Origin: Symsagittifera roscoffensis
Taxonomy: Eukaryota > Xenacoelomorpha > Acoela > Convolutidae
NCBI RefSeq assembly: GCF_963678635.1
Contig: NC_087063.1
Coordinates: 12,004,368-12,068,367, forward strand
Length of the DNA: 64,000 nt
Direction of reading: 5' to 3'
Every line of letters starts with the position of its first letter. The stretch's first letter is position 1. The position numbers were made by a program, and so were the translations under genes. This document shows, one piece after another, positions 35,907 through 47,600 of the stretch. The notes under the pieces were generated by a model, which saw only the letters and a program-made list of their open reading frames with translations, did no database searches and was not told where the DNA came from.

Positions 35907-36171
35907 CCCTGATTTTAGGAGTGACCTCGTGGTCTGGGGATACTGAGACCCAGCCATGAGCTCACTATTTCTGCATGTAATTAAGTTAATTTGAGCGTTC
36001 TGGTCGAAGCCGGAGAACAGTAACGTTTTTGTCGACCCGATGTTGAAAAGACCGCCAAAAGAACTGGCTTGGTAGAGACGGTGAAAAGCATGTAGAGCTC
36101 TGTTTATGGCCAGTCGTTTTAGAACCTAGTTTTATTTTCCGTCAATATGTATCTTCCGGGCGAATGTTACA
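35907..36171 (+). repeat. 3' LTR of element A, right part
   Basis: Aligns with 40082-40349 and 56984-57251: the GTCTGGGGATACTGAGAC block, GGTAGAGACGGTGAAAA, GGCCAGTCGTT and the terminal GGGCGAATGTTACA. It completes the LTR begun at 19122/30511. Confidence 0.85.
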
Positions 36172-36544
36172 CTTCTGTTGCATTGTTGTGGGGAATTGTT
36201 TCAGTATATCGGAAGCACAACTTCGATATGCCTGCGCCAGATTTTCAGCTGATTTTAGACTTTCTCTAGAGAATGGGGGGATGATTTTGATTATTTGGAC
36301 TTGTTTTGTTTCTTCCGTCGATTTATTTGCTGTTCGTGGATTGCTAAATTTTGTCTCCGTTTCAATCAGCATTTCTTGAGTAATTGGTTGCTGAGATTCC
36401 GTCAGTTGTTGTTTGACTCATTACTTGGTTTTAATCGTGGGTGGTGGGGGCAGAAAAAAAGCTTTCACCATGAGATAAACTTGAAAATATATATTTTTCT
36501 CTTTTAAAAATTTAGAAATCAGAAGGCAAAAAAAAACAACTATG
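36172..36544 (-). other. unassigned stretch between element A and the minus-strand non-LTR element; fragment of an unknown minus-strand frame
   Basis: On the minus strand, a frame open from about 36415 to 36142 gives about 85 residues, rich in Lys/Gln/Ser with a QVQIIKIIPPF stretch, running up to the end of LTR A. It may be part of whatever element A inserted into, such as another retroelement ORF1 or an exon. No family recognised. Confidence 0.3.
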
Positions 36545-36565
36545 TTTTTTTTTTTTTTTTTTTTT
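36545..36565 (-). repeat. poly(T)21 = poly(A) tail of the minus-strand non-LTR element
   Basis: Run of 21 T on the plus strand, immediately 3' (minus direction) of the RT-encoding element. A poly(A) tail fits an L1/Tx1-type element rather than a CR1-type one. Confidence 0.75.
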
Positions 36566-36714
36566 GCAAATTGTAAATTAAATTTGTTTAGTTAAGAGTT
36601 TCATAATCAATATGTACATCAAATAACATCATATTTCTTCAATTGACATTACTTTTACCGGATACCGGGTCTCCTGGTTTGTTGCTGAAGTCTTACATTT
36701 CCTTATAGTTTATA

Positions 36715-39463
36715 TCAGAAGGAGCAATTTGTATTTCTCATCTTCCATACTTCCCATGACACAAATGTTTGCAAGTTGATTTTCCATGACGTCGATGATT
36801 TTGAATATGCACCACGAATAACCGAAACAACATACTTAAGTCTTGCAATGTTGTTTGATACAAAAACGTCACGCCAATTATTAATCTGTAATATGATTCT
36901 TGAAGGTTGTAGCGAGGGACAATTGAAAATTAGGTGTTCGAATGTTTCGCATTCTAAATTACAATAGAAACATTCCGGGGCATTCTCGAGAAATAAAAAC
37001 CACCGCTTTTCTCGATCTTTAAAAACAGTGTATGCAAATTTATAAAGAAAGTTTTTTTCCCATACATCAAGCACTGAATTTTTCCAAACTTTGCCTGTAA
37101 ATTTAATCAATTCTTCTTCTGAACAGAGGTAACGGTTCGCTGCAAAACCCAAGCGGGAAATCACAGCTTGATGAAAACTACAGTTTTGTAAGCAGAAATA
37201 ATAAACATCTCGCGATTTTGTCTGTATTGTTATAATTAAACGGCTATTGGTACTGTTTGAAAATATTGCAAAATCACTTGAACTTACTTCAATAGAGATG
37301 TTCATATTTCTCAACAAATTTTTGATTTCTTTCGGTAAAATTGAATCTGTTGGTAATAAACTATTTTGATCTGACATATCAGAAGCAAAGAAATCGATAA
37401 TTTTCATACTAAAAAGTTTAAGTTGTAGGCATGGTAAACCTATCCCACCATCCAAGATGGAGTGATATAAAACTTCTTTTCTTATGTCGAGTCTGCTTGT
37501 TTTTTTCAATTCTGTATTTAATAATTCTTGGCATTTACTAACAGTATCCAAGTTAACTGTTGTATGACGAGCCAAATGAAAAAACTTAGGGAGAACATAA
37601 ACTGACAGTGTTAATGATTTGGCCCTCAAAGATTTACTTAGTGAAAGTAACCCGCGATGTTTTTGAATTTGAGAACTCAACAATAGTTCAATATTTTCAA
37701 TTTTTTGGGAAGTGTAAAACAAGACACCAAGTATTTTTGTTTCCTTGACTGTTTTAAAGGGTGATAAATCAGGTATGGAAAGCACTTCGCTTTTACTTAT
37801 GTTAATCATCATTTGAGTTTGTTTGCAAAATGTATCGATTAAGCGAAACAACCTGTCAATACATCGGATTTTGATAAGGCAAGTTATGTCGTCTGCATAT
37901 GAAACTAGTTTGGGGCACGATAACCCGAAACCTTCAATTGCTTCTGTAGATTCAATTACTTGTAGAAGAGGTTAGAAAAAAATGTGAAGAAAAAAGCGGA
38001 AAGAGGGCAACCTTGTCTCACACCGCGATGAATTTTGAAGCTGGCTGATAAAAAACCATTTATCTCAATTACTGCTTTTGAGTCTAAATACAAAGTTTCA
38101 ATAGCTCTAACTGAAAACTCATCAAGGTTTAACCCTTTCAAAATTTTGATGAGAAGTGATCTGTCAACTCTGTCAAATGCTTTAGAAAAGTATAATTTTA
38201 CAGCACATGAACCTCGGGTAGCCAATCGTTCTGGAGTAATTGCTTTTTTCAACTTTCGTATTGCTGTGTGCATTTGTCTTCCAGGCAAATACGCGTGCTG
38301 ATGGTTTTTTACAACTTTGCAAAGGTCATTTTTAATTCGATTACAGACTACATGGGCAAAGATTTTCGCGTCAGTATTCATAAGGCTGATGGGGCGAAAA
38401 TCTTGTACTGCTATGGAATTTTCAGATTTCGGGAGCAGTTTGATTATTGCTAAATAAAAACTGTTTGGAAGTTTTCAACCATGAACAAAATGATTAAAAA
38501 CTTTAGCTAAAATTGAACAAAACTCATCCGTGAAAGTCTTGTATAGCTTAGAAGTAAGGCCGTCTGGTCCAGGCGAGCTTTTCAAATTCAATTTGTTTAT
38601 AGCCAAGTGAATTTCATCTTCTGTAAAGTAATTATAGCCATCATTCTCATTTTTTTCGAGTTTATTTTTTGATAAAAAAAGTCTTTAGTAGTTGATCGGA
38701 GTCTGTTGTAGAACTATTTGAAAAAATATTTGAAAAATACTTTCGAAATTGATTAAGAATATCCTCATCCGTATGATAAACGTTCTGATCCACTTGAATT
38801 CGCTTGATTGAGTTAATTGTGTTCTTTGATGTCCATTGACTACAAAATTTGGGAACACCCTCGAATGTATAGCTGAGAGTTTTCTGAATTTTTCGATAAT
38901 CTGAAAAATCTTTTTCCTTGGAAACTTTTTGAAGTTGTTCCAGCACCAAATGATATTTTTCAATCAAATTAGGATTCGGACCTTTTCCGCTGTTAATGGA
39001 AACTCTGAGAACATTTTCGTGATACTTCAATAAAATAAGTTGTTTCTGATCTACACGCTTTTTGTTCTCTTGAATAAACCTCAGAAGGTCACGAAAATTG
39101 TGCTTAAAGTTTTCGTAACTACTTGGTGATTCATTTTCGTAAAGGTTTTTTAGGTCTTCACGAATTAAGCTGGCGTTGTTGTTTAAAATTTCTTCATTTA
39201 ATTTCCAGTAATTAGGGCCGCGCCGATACAAGTTAGATGGCTTAACAAAAACGTGTAAGAGCAAATGATCAGATATTGATATTTGAATGCTTTGCATAGA
39301 ATCATACTCTGTTTCGAATTTTATGAAAACATAATCTATGCGTGCAAAAGTTTTATGTTGTTTGTCATAATGTGTATAATCACAAAAATCATTCTTGAGT
39401 GCAAAATCAACAAAACCAAAACAGTCAAGAATTTGTTCTTTGAGGTGGGTAAATTGTTTGATA
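36715..39463 (-). pseudogene. ORF2 C-terminal part of the L1/Tx1-like element: end of endonuclease, RT, CCHC-like tail
   Basis: Reading on the minus strand: endonuclease end with RIDYVF near 39345 and SDH near 39270 (first piece 39463-38662). Then come RT blocks SPGPDGL near 38580, RPISLMNTD near 38385, FSKAFDRVD near 38185 and RGVRQGCPLS near 38020. YADD falls near 37890 in a third frame, then a 378-codon C-terminal piece (37851-36715). That tail has a C-x2-C-x8-H-x4-C motif near 36965, as in L1/Tx1-clade ORF2 proteins. A nonsense codon lies near 38490 and frames shift near 38670 and 37960, so it is inactive. Confidence 0.75.
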
Positions 39464-40349
39464 TGTGCCATTCTGCCAGATGACACAGCACAACCTTCCG
39501 GCGACATTAAAAAGAGTGACTAAAGGCCTTATGAACAAAAAAGTGTTGCGACGGAGGGTCAGAATGTTCTAGAATTTTTATATTTATAATTTCGATTGGA
39601 AGAAGAACATTTCTGAGAAATAGAGAAAAGACGGCCATTTTGAACAAAAAAGACGAAAATCAGAACCACGATAGAGATTGTGAAGAACAGTTGTATCAGA
39701 GACAGAAAAACACGGAGCTTCTTATCGTGGCAAAAACACACGATAAGGACCTTAGCGACAGATATTTGTGGAGACGGAGGCTTCAGTGGGGGGAAGAGAA
39801 ATACCACGGAACCCTCCCGGGACACGAAATATAGGAGATAAGAGTGTTATCTCAAGAAAATCACGGGAGCGTAGGCTTGGTCCCCCAGAGACTGTTATAT
39901 GTGAAGGGACTGTGAAAACTGACCATAACAGCTGCTGTAATGTCCTAGATCTTAATTAAACACCGATATTATTTGATATTTCAGGACATGAGTAGATAGA
40001 AAAAGGGAAAGGGTCAATCCATCTCCAATGGATTTAATATAAAACTGTCACACAAAAACATAATAAAATAGGTTGTTCGAGCCGTGTTTTTAATGACAAT
40101 CACGTAGTCTGAGGATCCGAGACTCAGCTATGTGGTTGTGTTCGCATGTAAACGAAAGCTGATCAAAAGTCGTTTGACTGATGGCCTAAAAATGGTAACT
40201 TTTTACTTTGCCCTAGACAGACCAGAAAATCAACTGGCAAGGTCGAGACGGTGAAAAACGAGTAGAATTAAGGTAACTGACGCCTGCCAGTCGTTAATAG
40301 GTACTTTTTCTACGCTCCGTCGCTGTGTAGTATTTGGGCGAATGTTACA
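39464..40349 (+). repeat. 5' LTR of element B
   Basis: 886 bp, TGTGCC...GTTACA. Candidate promoter and processing signals: TATAAAA at 40038-40044 and AATAAA at 40062-40067. The region also holds GTTATNNN inverted pairs around 39892-39932. The LTR carries a GGAGGGTC and an ACCCTCC motif like those repeated in the leader. Confidence 0.92.
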
Positions 40350-40361
40350 TAGACGTTTTTA

Positions 40362-40379
40362 TGGCGCTCCTGGGTGGGC
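40362..40379 (+). promoter_or_regulatory. possible primer binding site
   Basis: TGGCGCTCCTGGGTGGGC lies 12 nt after the LTR. It starts with TGG, as needed to pair with a tRNA CCA end. The 12-nt spacing is longer than usual and I cannot name the tRNA, so this is tentative. Confidence 0.35.
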
Positions 40380-40489
40380 CTGTTAAAGGCATGAAACCAT
40401 CATGATCAGCAAGCGTTTCAGCGACGAACCCTCCGCTCCGGGCGTATGCCCGAGTTAGAGGTCTTAATGACCGTTATTGTACTAGGGGG

Positions 40490-42485
40490 AAGGTGCGTAC
40501 CCTCCGTCTAGTACAATTTAGCTTTTTAACTTAGTTAACACCGAAAATTCCGGGGGCCGGAGGTTTAGGTGGGAAGTCATGAACCCGCTTGTCCCGAGGT
40601 CCCGGGACCAAAAACAACTAAAGAGAAAGCGTAAAACCAAACAAAAACAGTGTATAACCAAGAAAAAGCCAAAAACATAATTATTTAAAAACAAAAAAGT
40701 ACAAAAAACAGTAAAAAATCCAAAAAAGACCAAAAACAGTAAAAAACATAAAGTGACAGTTTATATGTTATTTCCGGACGAGATGTGATCTGACCTTCCT
40801 ATTTGTTGTTGTTTCAGATTGATTTATATCGTTTCTGATAGAAAGATTGTGTGTTTTGGTGAAGGGTTGGATACCCTCCCTCGAGTGTAATTTGAGTGTT
40901 TAAGCACGTTAATGGTGATTTTGCCGGTGGCCGGAGGGTAGAGTGGCAAGCTGATCAGCGTGTTCCACACTCAACAGGGACATCAAGGACAACATCCGCA
41001 ACGACTGTTGGGTATCGTTGAAGCAATTTTAGTATCGTTCGGGTACTGTTTCATTAAAACTTAAGTGGTGGGGGGCACGATTGGCGCGGTCCGATTGTAC
41101 CCTCCATCGATTACAAATTTCCGAGTTAAGGGTCTTAATTCGGATATTTTGGTGCAAAGGAGGGTATAGTACTATTCATTGACGACTATTAATAGATTAT
41201 TATCCCTATTATATATTACTTATCTCCTAGTTAGACCCAAGAAACACCCATTTTTTGTCGAAGATTACCAATTTTCGACCAAACTGTAGACCCCAAATTT
41301 TCGGATATCCGAGCTTTTCCGATAGGCAAAAAGCTTTTATATAGGGAATAGCTACGTAGTTCGATCCCCTAACTAAAGAAACCGCGTGAGAAAAGACTCA
41401 GTAGAAGTTAGAAAAAACCAAAATTTTTCGATCAAAATTTTGATAATTTTTTGTATTTTGTCAATCTGTTTTGGGGATCGAGTTTTTGAGTTTTTAGAGC
41501 TAGAGCAATAAAAATTTTTGCGTTAGGAGCGTGCTAGCATAACGTGCTCGGTTACTAGAGAAATTTTTGGGTAACCCTCCGAGTAGCTCCGTGGATAGAG
41601 CTAACGACTTAAGGTTTGGAAAAGCAAGGAATCGGAGGGTCCAAATTTGATAGTTTTTGGCCAAATTTTTGTTTCTAAACCAATTTTGGTCCGGTTTTTT
41701 GCATTATTCCAGTGCCGTACAGGGCTGCTACGCTCATTTCAAGTACTTTTAGGCACTTTCGACCGGAATTGCGGAAAAAGTCTATCAGAACCTATATAGG
41801 TGGTGAAAATAGGCCACTTTGACGAACGCGTTTTTGGCGATTTCTCAAAGACTAGTTATCCGATCGGGATAATTTTGGTACCATAAGTCGACGTTTTTGA
41901 CCACTTTTCTGAATCGCAACCGTTTTTGGGTTGATTATTTCGGAAAAGAAAAATTTTTTAGAATTTGTTGGTTCGGAGGGTCCAAATCACGGGCAACCCT
42001 CCGAGCGGCAGAAAATTTTATCAAAACATCTTTTTATTCAACTGGGAAGGTTGACCGTGTCAGCCAACCTAGTTTTAAGTCAGGTAGACCGCTTTCAGTG
42101 GCTTTACTGCGGTGATATAACCCTTTTTCTTGATTTTGGGGGAACCCTCCGAAGTGACCCTCCGGAGTCAGCTAAACCCTTTAGCAACCCTCCTTAGTGG
42201 AAAATTTCCACGAGATCACCCTAAGAAGTTAAAACAGCTCCCCTTAGAGCTCCTAGCTTGTTTTGATGCTTTTTGAAGCGAGGGGGAGAACCTTCTAAGC
42301 GAGATCGAAAAATTTGAAAATTTTGGAGGTACCCTCCGAAGTAACCCTCCGGAGCATATTAAGCATCTTATTGACCCTCCTTAGTAAATTTAGGGGGACC
42401 CTCCGAGGTAACTTGGGTGATTAAGGTACCCTCCGAAGTAACTTGGGTGATCAAGGTACCCTCCGAGGTAACCCTCCGGAGCGTC
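40490..42485 (+). repeat. dispersed ACCCTCCG / CGGAGGGT motif array in the leader
   Basis: Three larger degenerate repeats bounded by TACCCTCC and GGAGGGT lie near 40492-40565, 40869-40945 and 41097-41168. Downstream, dense shorter copies follow such as ACCCTCCGAAGTAACCCTCC (near 42330) and three GTACCCTCCGA(A/G)GTAAC units at 42390-42470. The two motif orientations are complementary, so the RNA could fold into many alternative stems. Confidence 0.7.
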
Positions 42486-42724
42486 TTAAACCTTCCAACG
42501 ATCTTCCTTGTTAGAGACTTGAGTAAACTTTCTGTGGCTATTTGGGCAACGGAAAATATCCATTGAATTAGGATCATATTAGGATATTAGGCGTGCTTAT
42601 CAGGATCATAAGAATCCATTCTGACCCGGAAATTCGTGATCAACTTTGGATTCTACATTGGGTGTATCAGAAGTACCCGAACAAAGAAATTTTTTTTTTT
42701 TTTTTATTGTGATTTAGGTTGTGT

Positions 42725-42890
42725 GGTTGCCTTGAGCTACTTAATAGGAAAGTTCGGGCAATCCGGGAACAAATAAAAGAAGACCTCGGTGAGTGTATTA
42801 GGCAAATACACACTCACTTGAGAAGAAAAGTTGTTCCCTGCTCTCGTGCACTTGGAGAGTTCCGGGTGTGGGAGAGCTTTTTCATAGACT
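42725..42890 (+). other. structured RNA module, copy A, in the leader of element B
   Basis: Stem 1: 42725-42738 with 42751-42764. Stem 2: GGGAACAA 42765-42772 with TTGTTCCC 42831-42838, enclosing stem 3: GTGAGTGTATT 42789-42799 with 42805-42817 (2-nt bulge). Single-stranded AAAAGAAGACCTCG and CTTGAGAAGA segments are shared with copy B. A further CTCTC/GAGAG hairpin follows. Pairings are supported by compensatory changes in copy B. Confidence 0.7.
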
Positions 42891-42909
42891 TTAGAAATTT
42901 TCGATCAGA

Positions 42910-43075
42910 GGTTGCCTTGAGCTACTTGGTAGGACAGCTCGGGCAATCGCAGGACACCTAAAAGAAGACCTCGGTGGGTGTAATAGGCAGATACACACCC
43001 ACTTGAGAAGACTGTGTCCTGGGCTTCGTTCTTTCGGATCGTTCCGATTGGGGGAAGTCTTTTTCTTTAAGACTA
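42910..43075 (+). other. structured RNA module, copy B, in the leader of element B
   Basis: Stem 1: 42910-42923 with 42936-42948. Stem 2: AGGACAC 42951-42957 with GTGTCCT 43014-43020. Stem 3: GTGGGTGT 42974-42981 with ACACCCAC 42995-43002. Relative to copy A, four stem-2 pairs and one stem-3 pair change on both sides with pairing kept. An AGTCTT/AAGACT hairpin closes the module near 43053-43073. Confidence 0.7.
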
Positions 43076-43488
43076 AGTTTTATTTATCTATTTCTGAATC
43101 ATCACTGCTTTTTATCAAAGATTGTTTAATTTTAACAAAGCAGTGACTTGATAAATTGTGTGGCAATAAATTGATACTGACAAAAGGTCGCTGTCACCTG
43201 TAGGATATTCTTATCTGATTATCGATTGTGTTTTGTGTGTCGATTATATCTTGTGGAAACTTAGTGATACTGTTATACTATACAACCGGGTTGAGTTAGC
43301 ATTATATCAATACTGGGTAGACCCTGTGTGTAACTTTAGCTGAGTCACTAATTTAGTCGTGAGAGATCTAAGAGACATTTTGATACTGACGGAATCGAGT
43401 AGGCAGCGTTAAGTGATTTAACTAAATCTTGTTTGTGGTACGTTTGCATTGCCATCAAATTACGAATACCTTCATTTTGTTAAGAACT

Positions 43489-44608
43489 ATGCAGCGCAGG
43501 GACTCGCTAGGATCGACTACTAAAATTCCCAGGCTAAGCAAGGGAAGCACGCGGAAGTTTAGAACTAGGCGTAGCCAAACCTCGTTTAGCAGCGCTTCCG
43601 ACGACGAATCGACGAAGCGCTGAAGACGAATCGACTAAAGGTCAACCTGATCTTTCAGTGAGCGAAATGAAACTGAGGAGCGAGAAAAACCTCGATGGCA
43701 AAAACCTCGAGCATGCGAGCGAAACGCTGGTGGATCCCTTTGACGAAGGGGAGCGAACGCTCATTCGACCCGACTTTGAGCCAGACGAGGTCCTCGAACG
43801 GGAGGAAGCCGAGAGGACAGAGGAGACCTCGGAGCGTCCCGAGGTCGAACCTCGGGAGGAAGTGTTGTACAGGGGAATGTCCAAATCGGAGACCAAGAGT
43901 CACAGGTGGAGGGGAGAATACTCACATTCGGCTAGTACCCACTCATCTCTGGCCAAGCAGAGCAACAACGCGATGATGTCGAGTATAAGCCCGAGTGGAG
44001 AACAAAGGGGTTCGAAGGCCAAGAAGAGTTGGAAGTCCTTGTACGACGAACGCATGGCGTCACTACCAACTGTAGGTTTGACTTCCAGTGATGACTACCC
44101 GGAGATAACCCATCCGGATGTGAACTTCACACCGTGCCCAAGGAATGATATGAGCAGGAAGGCGTCATCAACCTCACCGACCAGGCCCATGTCAGATGGG
44201 ATAACGATGGGAGCGTCGTCAACCTTCGACAGATTAATGACGTCGATGAGCAAGCAAAGAGGCAGTGCGTCATCAAGCACCAGGCTGCAGCCGCCGTTGA
44301 CCTCATCTTCTCTGGGACTAACCCCGTCATTTGGGGCCACTGGCGACATAAGTGACATGTTCGCTGGCGTAATGAATGGTCTGGATGAACTGAGACGGGA
44401 CATGACTAAAAGAATAGATCAGGTGGATGAGAGAGCTCACAAGGGTCAAGAGAACCTGAGAGATGAACTAACGCACGTGAAATCGCAGGCGAGGGTTGAT
44501 CAAGCTCAGTTGATTCGCAACACCGATCAAGAAACAAGAGTGCAGCGCGCTGACGAGCAACTTGGAGGGTACTGCACTAAATTGTGTAATGGCAAAAAGA
44601 GCCAATGA
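43489..44608 (+). pseudogene. gag: gag N-terminal part, element B (frameshift and internal deletion)
   Basis: The start ATG at 43489 is preferred because its product (Ser/Arg-rich, RRSQTSFSS near 43570) lines up with the frame already open at the left edge of element A. An imperfect 22-nt duplication around GACGAATCGAC (43603-43636) then shifts the frame, which is open again from 43658 to 44608 (316 codons): acidic region, Ser/Thr-rich region, then coiled-coil-like MDELRRDMTK-type helix (44370-44560). At 44555 the sequence jumps to the capsid end, missing about 705 bp present in element A (762-1468) and out of frame with the next ORF. Gag is therefore not producible intact. Confidence 0.7.
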
Positions 44609-47600
44609 GAGAGACAGCGCTCGCAAGATATTCGACATCCTGCTGAATCGTTTCGGCTCTGGAGTACAAGGGCACCAGGCTATGGTGAAGTTCGAGAAGA
44701 GGCGTCAGAGAGATGAAGAATCAATAGATAAATTTTTGGACGACCTTGAATTGCTCAGGAGGAGAAGCAACCCGGATGAGAGAATATCCGAGCGAAACTT
44801 GGCGATTGCTTCTAAGTTCATGGATGGAGTAAGGAGTGAGGAGTTGAATACGATGTTGGCCACTCACTTCACCCTGTCGCTTGACCAGGTACCCACGCCT
44901 GACGATTTGCGTATGAAGTCACGCGAGTATTTACTCATAAAACCAAGGGCGCAAAACCGTTACAGCAATTATGGCAACTATAGCGTGACAAACACTGGTG
45001 CGAATTCCAGTTGGTACAAACCTCGCGATGACATGGACAAGAGGAGGTCGTGTGCGAATTGTGGTTCGATGGACCATCACGTTTCTGCGTGTTCTGCATA
45101 CAAACAGAACATGAAGGCCATAGGCTACTTTCTCGAGGACGCCGACGCGACCGACGAGGATCATGAGGAGTACGTCAGAGGGCTCATCATGAAATATGGT
45201 CCGAGGTGTTTCTTCTGTAATTTGGAGGGACACTTCAAGTCGGATTGTACTCAATTTTGGGACGCAGTAGCGGACGCGAAACACCCCTGCCACGAAGAGG
45301 CGCTTTCGGGTGTCAAGGCCAGTCGAGCACGTCTGATGAACGAGGCTGAATCTCGGCGAAAGGAGACGACACCGAGCACCTTCACGACCAAAAAATTTAG
45401 GACATGGCCTGACGAGGTGGTAGCCTCGAACCTCGAAGCAGAGTCGTCTAGCCCACTCAAGGTGGATTACGGCCTGGCGGCAAGGACAGCGCTGCAGAAT
45501 GTCAAACAGGACCTAGCCACGAAAGAAGTGGAGCAATGGGTAAGGTCGGAGCTGGAGAGCACAGATCTTCGGGAAAGTTTTAATGTCCTGGGTAAAACGA
45601 CAAAAGCAGAAGACAAAGAGGAACCCAAGAAACAGGGACTAAAACTGAACGTCATATCTGGTAAGACTTTCGGCATGACGAAGGCGGGGACCAAAATAAT
45701 GTCCATCATCTCAGTCGCAGGGCACCAGGTGGTCAAGAACTTGAGTGAACCATCCGAGATTACACTAGTCCATCTGGACATCTATGCCGACTACCTGAAG
45801 GAGAAGGATCCCAAACTGGACTCCAGGGCAGTGCGAGCGCTGCTCACAACGGGAGGTCCGAGACTGATGAAAGTGGACGGACATTATATCGATGTACATG
45901 GCCCTTACCCAATCCTGATGAATGTGGATGGCATCAATATCTACACGAAAGCTCACATAACTGATGCGAACGATCAGATTGGCCGGATATACATTGGTCA
46001 AGAGGAGCTGAAGGTTAGACGAATCGGACACAACGCGATGCTCGAACAAGATGCGGTGCATATTGGTTGTGAGGCCGATCTGGCCGCACACGTTCTGGAC
46101 GTGCAAGGCAGACAGCTTTCAGTAAAGGGACTGCTAGACACGGGAGCAGTGGTTAGTGTCATGCCAGTCAAAACTTGGACTGACATGGGTTTCGAAAGGT
46201 CGGATCTCATACCGACAAACATCAGGTTGGCAGCTGCCAATCAGGGAGCGATCTATGTCACCGGACGAAACCCGATCATTTCACTGCAGCTCGGAGGAAG
46301 ACATCTTTGGATGAGCTTCCTAGTAGTAGAGAATTTGGACGAATCCGACCAGTTCATCCTAGGAAGGGATTTCGTTCGCAACTTTGACGTCACGATCGAT
46401 CTCAATGACGGATTGATTAGGATCAAGGATCCTGAGAGAAAGTATGAAAAAAGACCCCTTAATAAGATCTTAATTAATCAGGCCAAGGTGCCGATCTTTC
46501 TGGATCGAAAAGTTAGATTAAAACCGAACCAAGCCGTAGTAGCGACGTTTAGGATGAGGAACCTGAATGAACTCAGCAATGACAGACAGGTGTGTCTGGT
46601 ACCAAATCCAAACAGTAAAAGCTCGGCTATTTTAGGAAGAAGCTTCTCACTCACTCAGAGCGGACTGTGTGTGAGTGTGTTATTGAACACAGAAGCAACA
46701 ACAGTGACAATACAGAGGGGAAAGAAACTTGGCTACGCTTTGCCTCTGAACACAGACTTTCTGAGTGTGGAGAACTTGAAGAAGTTTGATGTAACTAAAT
46801 GTCCATTACATGCGAACCAAGAATGTATAATGAAAAGAGTAATTGAATTGAAATCTTCTAGGAAATTGTTTTCAATGAAGTCGGAAACAGATGATGGGCT
46901 GTCTAGTTGTTCCAACTTTCCTGAGAGGCCGACGGAAGCAGAGTTAGCAGCGAATAGGCCTGTCCTACCTGAGATAGAACATCTGAAGGGTAAAATATCT
47001 GACAAGGAACTAGATTCGCTCAGGGCGGTGCTAGATCGGAACGCAGACGTTTTTTCAAAGCATAAGGCCGATATAGGTTGTTGCAATTTTGTAGAGCACG
47101 AGATTGAGATAGAAGAGGGCTCGGTACCTCATAGGGAAGGGGCGAGAAGAATGACCCCAAACAAGTCAGAAGCGTGTAGGAAGGAAATTGAAATGTTAAT
47201 GGAGTACGACATGATTGTGCCGTCGAAGTCCCCATGGGCTTGTGGCGTGGTCATGGCGAAAAAGAAAGGGGGACAACTCAGATTTTGTTGTGATTTCCGT
47301 TATCTGAACGCAGTGACTATAAAGGACGCATACCCGATTCCCCGCATCGATGAGAGCCTATCCAAGCTGGGAGACGCTAAGTTCTTCACGACGTTGGATT
47401 TGGGCTCCGCATTCTGGCAAGTGCCACTCAGAAAGCAAGATCGAGAGAAAACAGGTTTCGCGTGTGAGCTGGGACTGTTCCAGTGGAAGAGGATGCCATT
47501 CGGATTGTGCAACGCGACGGCCACATTCCAGCGACTGATGGCCCAGGCACTCACGAGCGTCACTAAGAAATACGGGAATCTCATTATGTGTTATATCGAT

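Larger units (their letters stand above)
1..36171 (+). mobile_element. Ty3/gypsy LTR retrotransposon A (5' end outside window; 3' LTR split by a non-LTR insertion)
   Basis: Order seen: partial gag, pol (PR-RT-RH-IN), macro-like tail, ORF3 with SGNH domain, ORF4, 3' UTR, then an LTR starting TGTGAC at 19122. LTR homology to element B stops near 19750 and resumes near 35907, ending in GTTACA at 36171. The two parts (about 629 and 265 bp) match the corresponding parts of the 886-bp LTR of element B (about 618 and 268 bp), so the sequence between is a later insertion. An 11.4-kb internal tandem duplication enlarges the locus. Coding frames carry many stops and frameshifts, so this copy is dead. 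The 5' LTR and leader lie left of the window. Confidence 0.85.
36545..39463 (-). mobile_element. L1/Tx1-like non-LTR retrotransposon, 3' part (minus strand)
   Basis: Continuous with 57252 to about 58090 before element B inserted. The endonuclease frame of the N-terminal part resumes in register at 39462 across the insertion. Poly(A)-tailed, coding for RT and a C-terminal Cys/His motif. Confidence 0.8.
40380..43488 (+). other. long non-coding leader of element B (about 3.1 kb)
   Basis: No long frame. The first two thirds are dominated by dispersed ACCCTCC / GGAGGGT motifs able to pair with one another. A T16 run occurs at 42690-42705, followed by two related RNA modules (42725-42890 and 42910-43075). 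The last 400 bp are plain AT-rich sequence up to the gag start. The equivalent in element A is outside the window. Confidence 0.7.

Noticed and set aside
39464-40349. The 886-bp direct repeats as independent non-LTR or SINE copies
   Set aside because: They bound one coding unit in the same orientation, start TG and end CA, follow a purine tract, and match the split LTR of element A.
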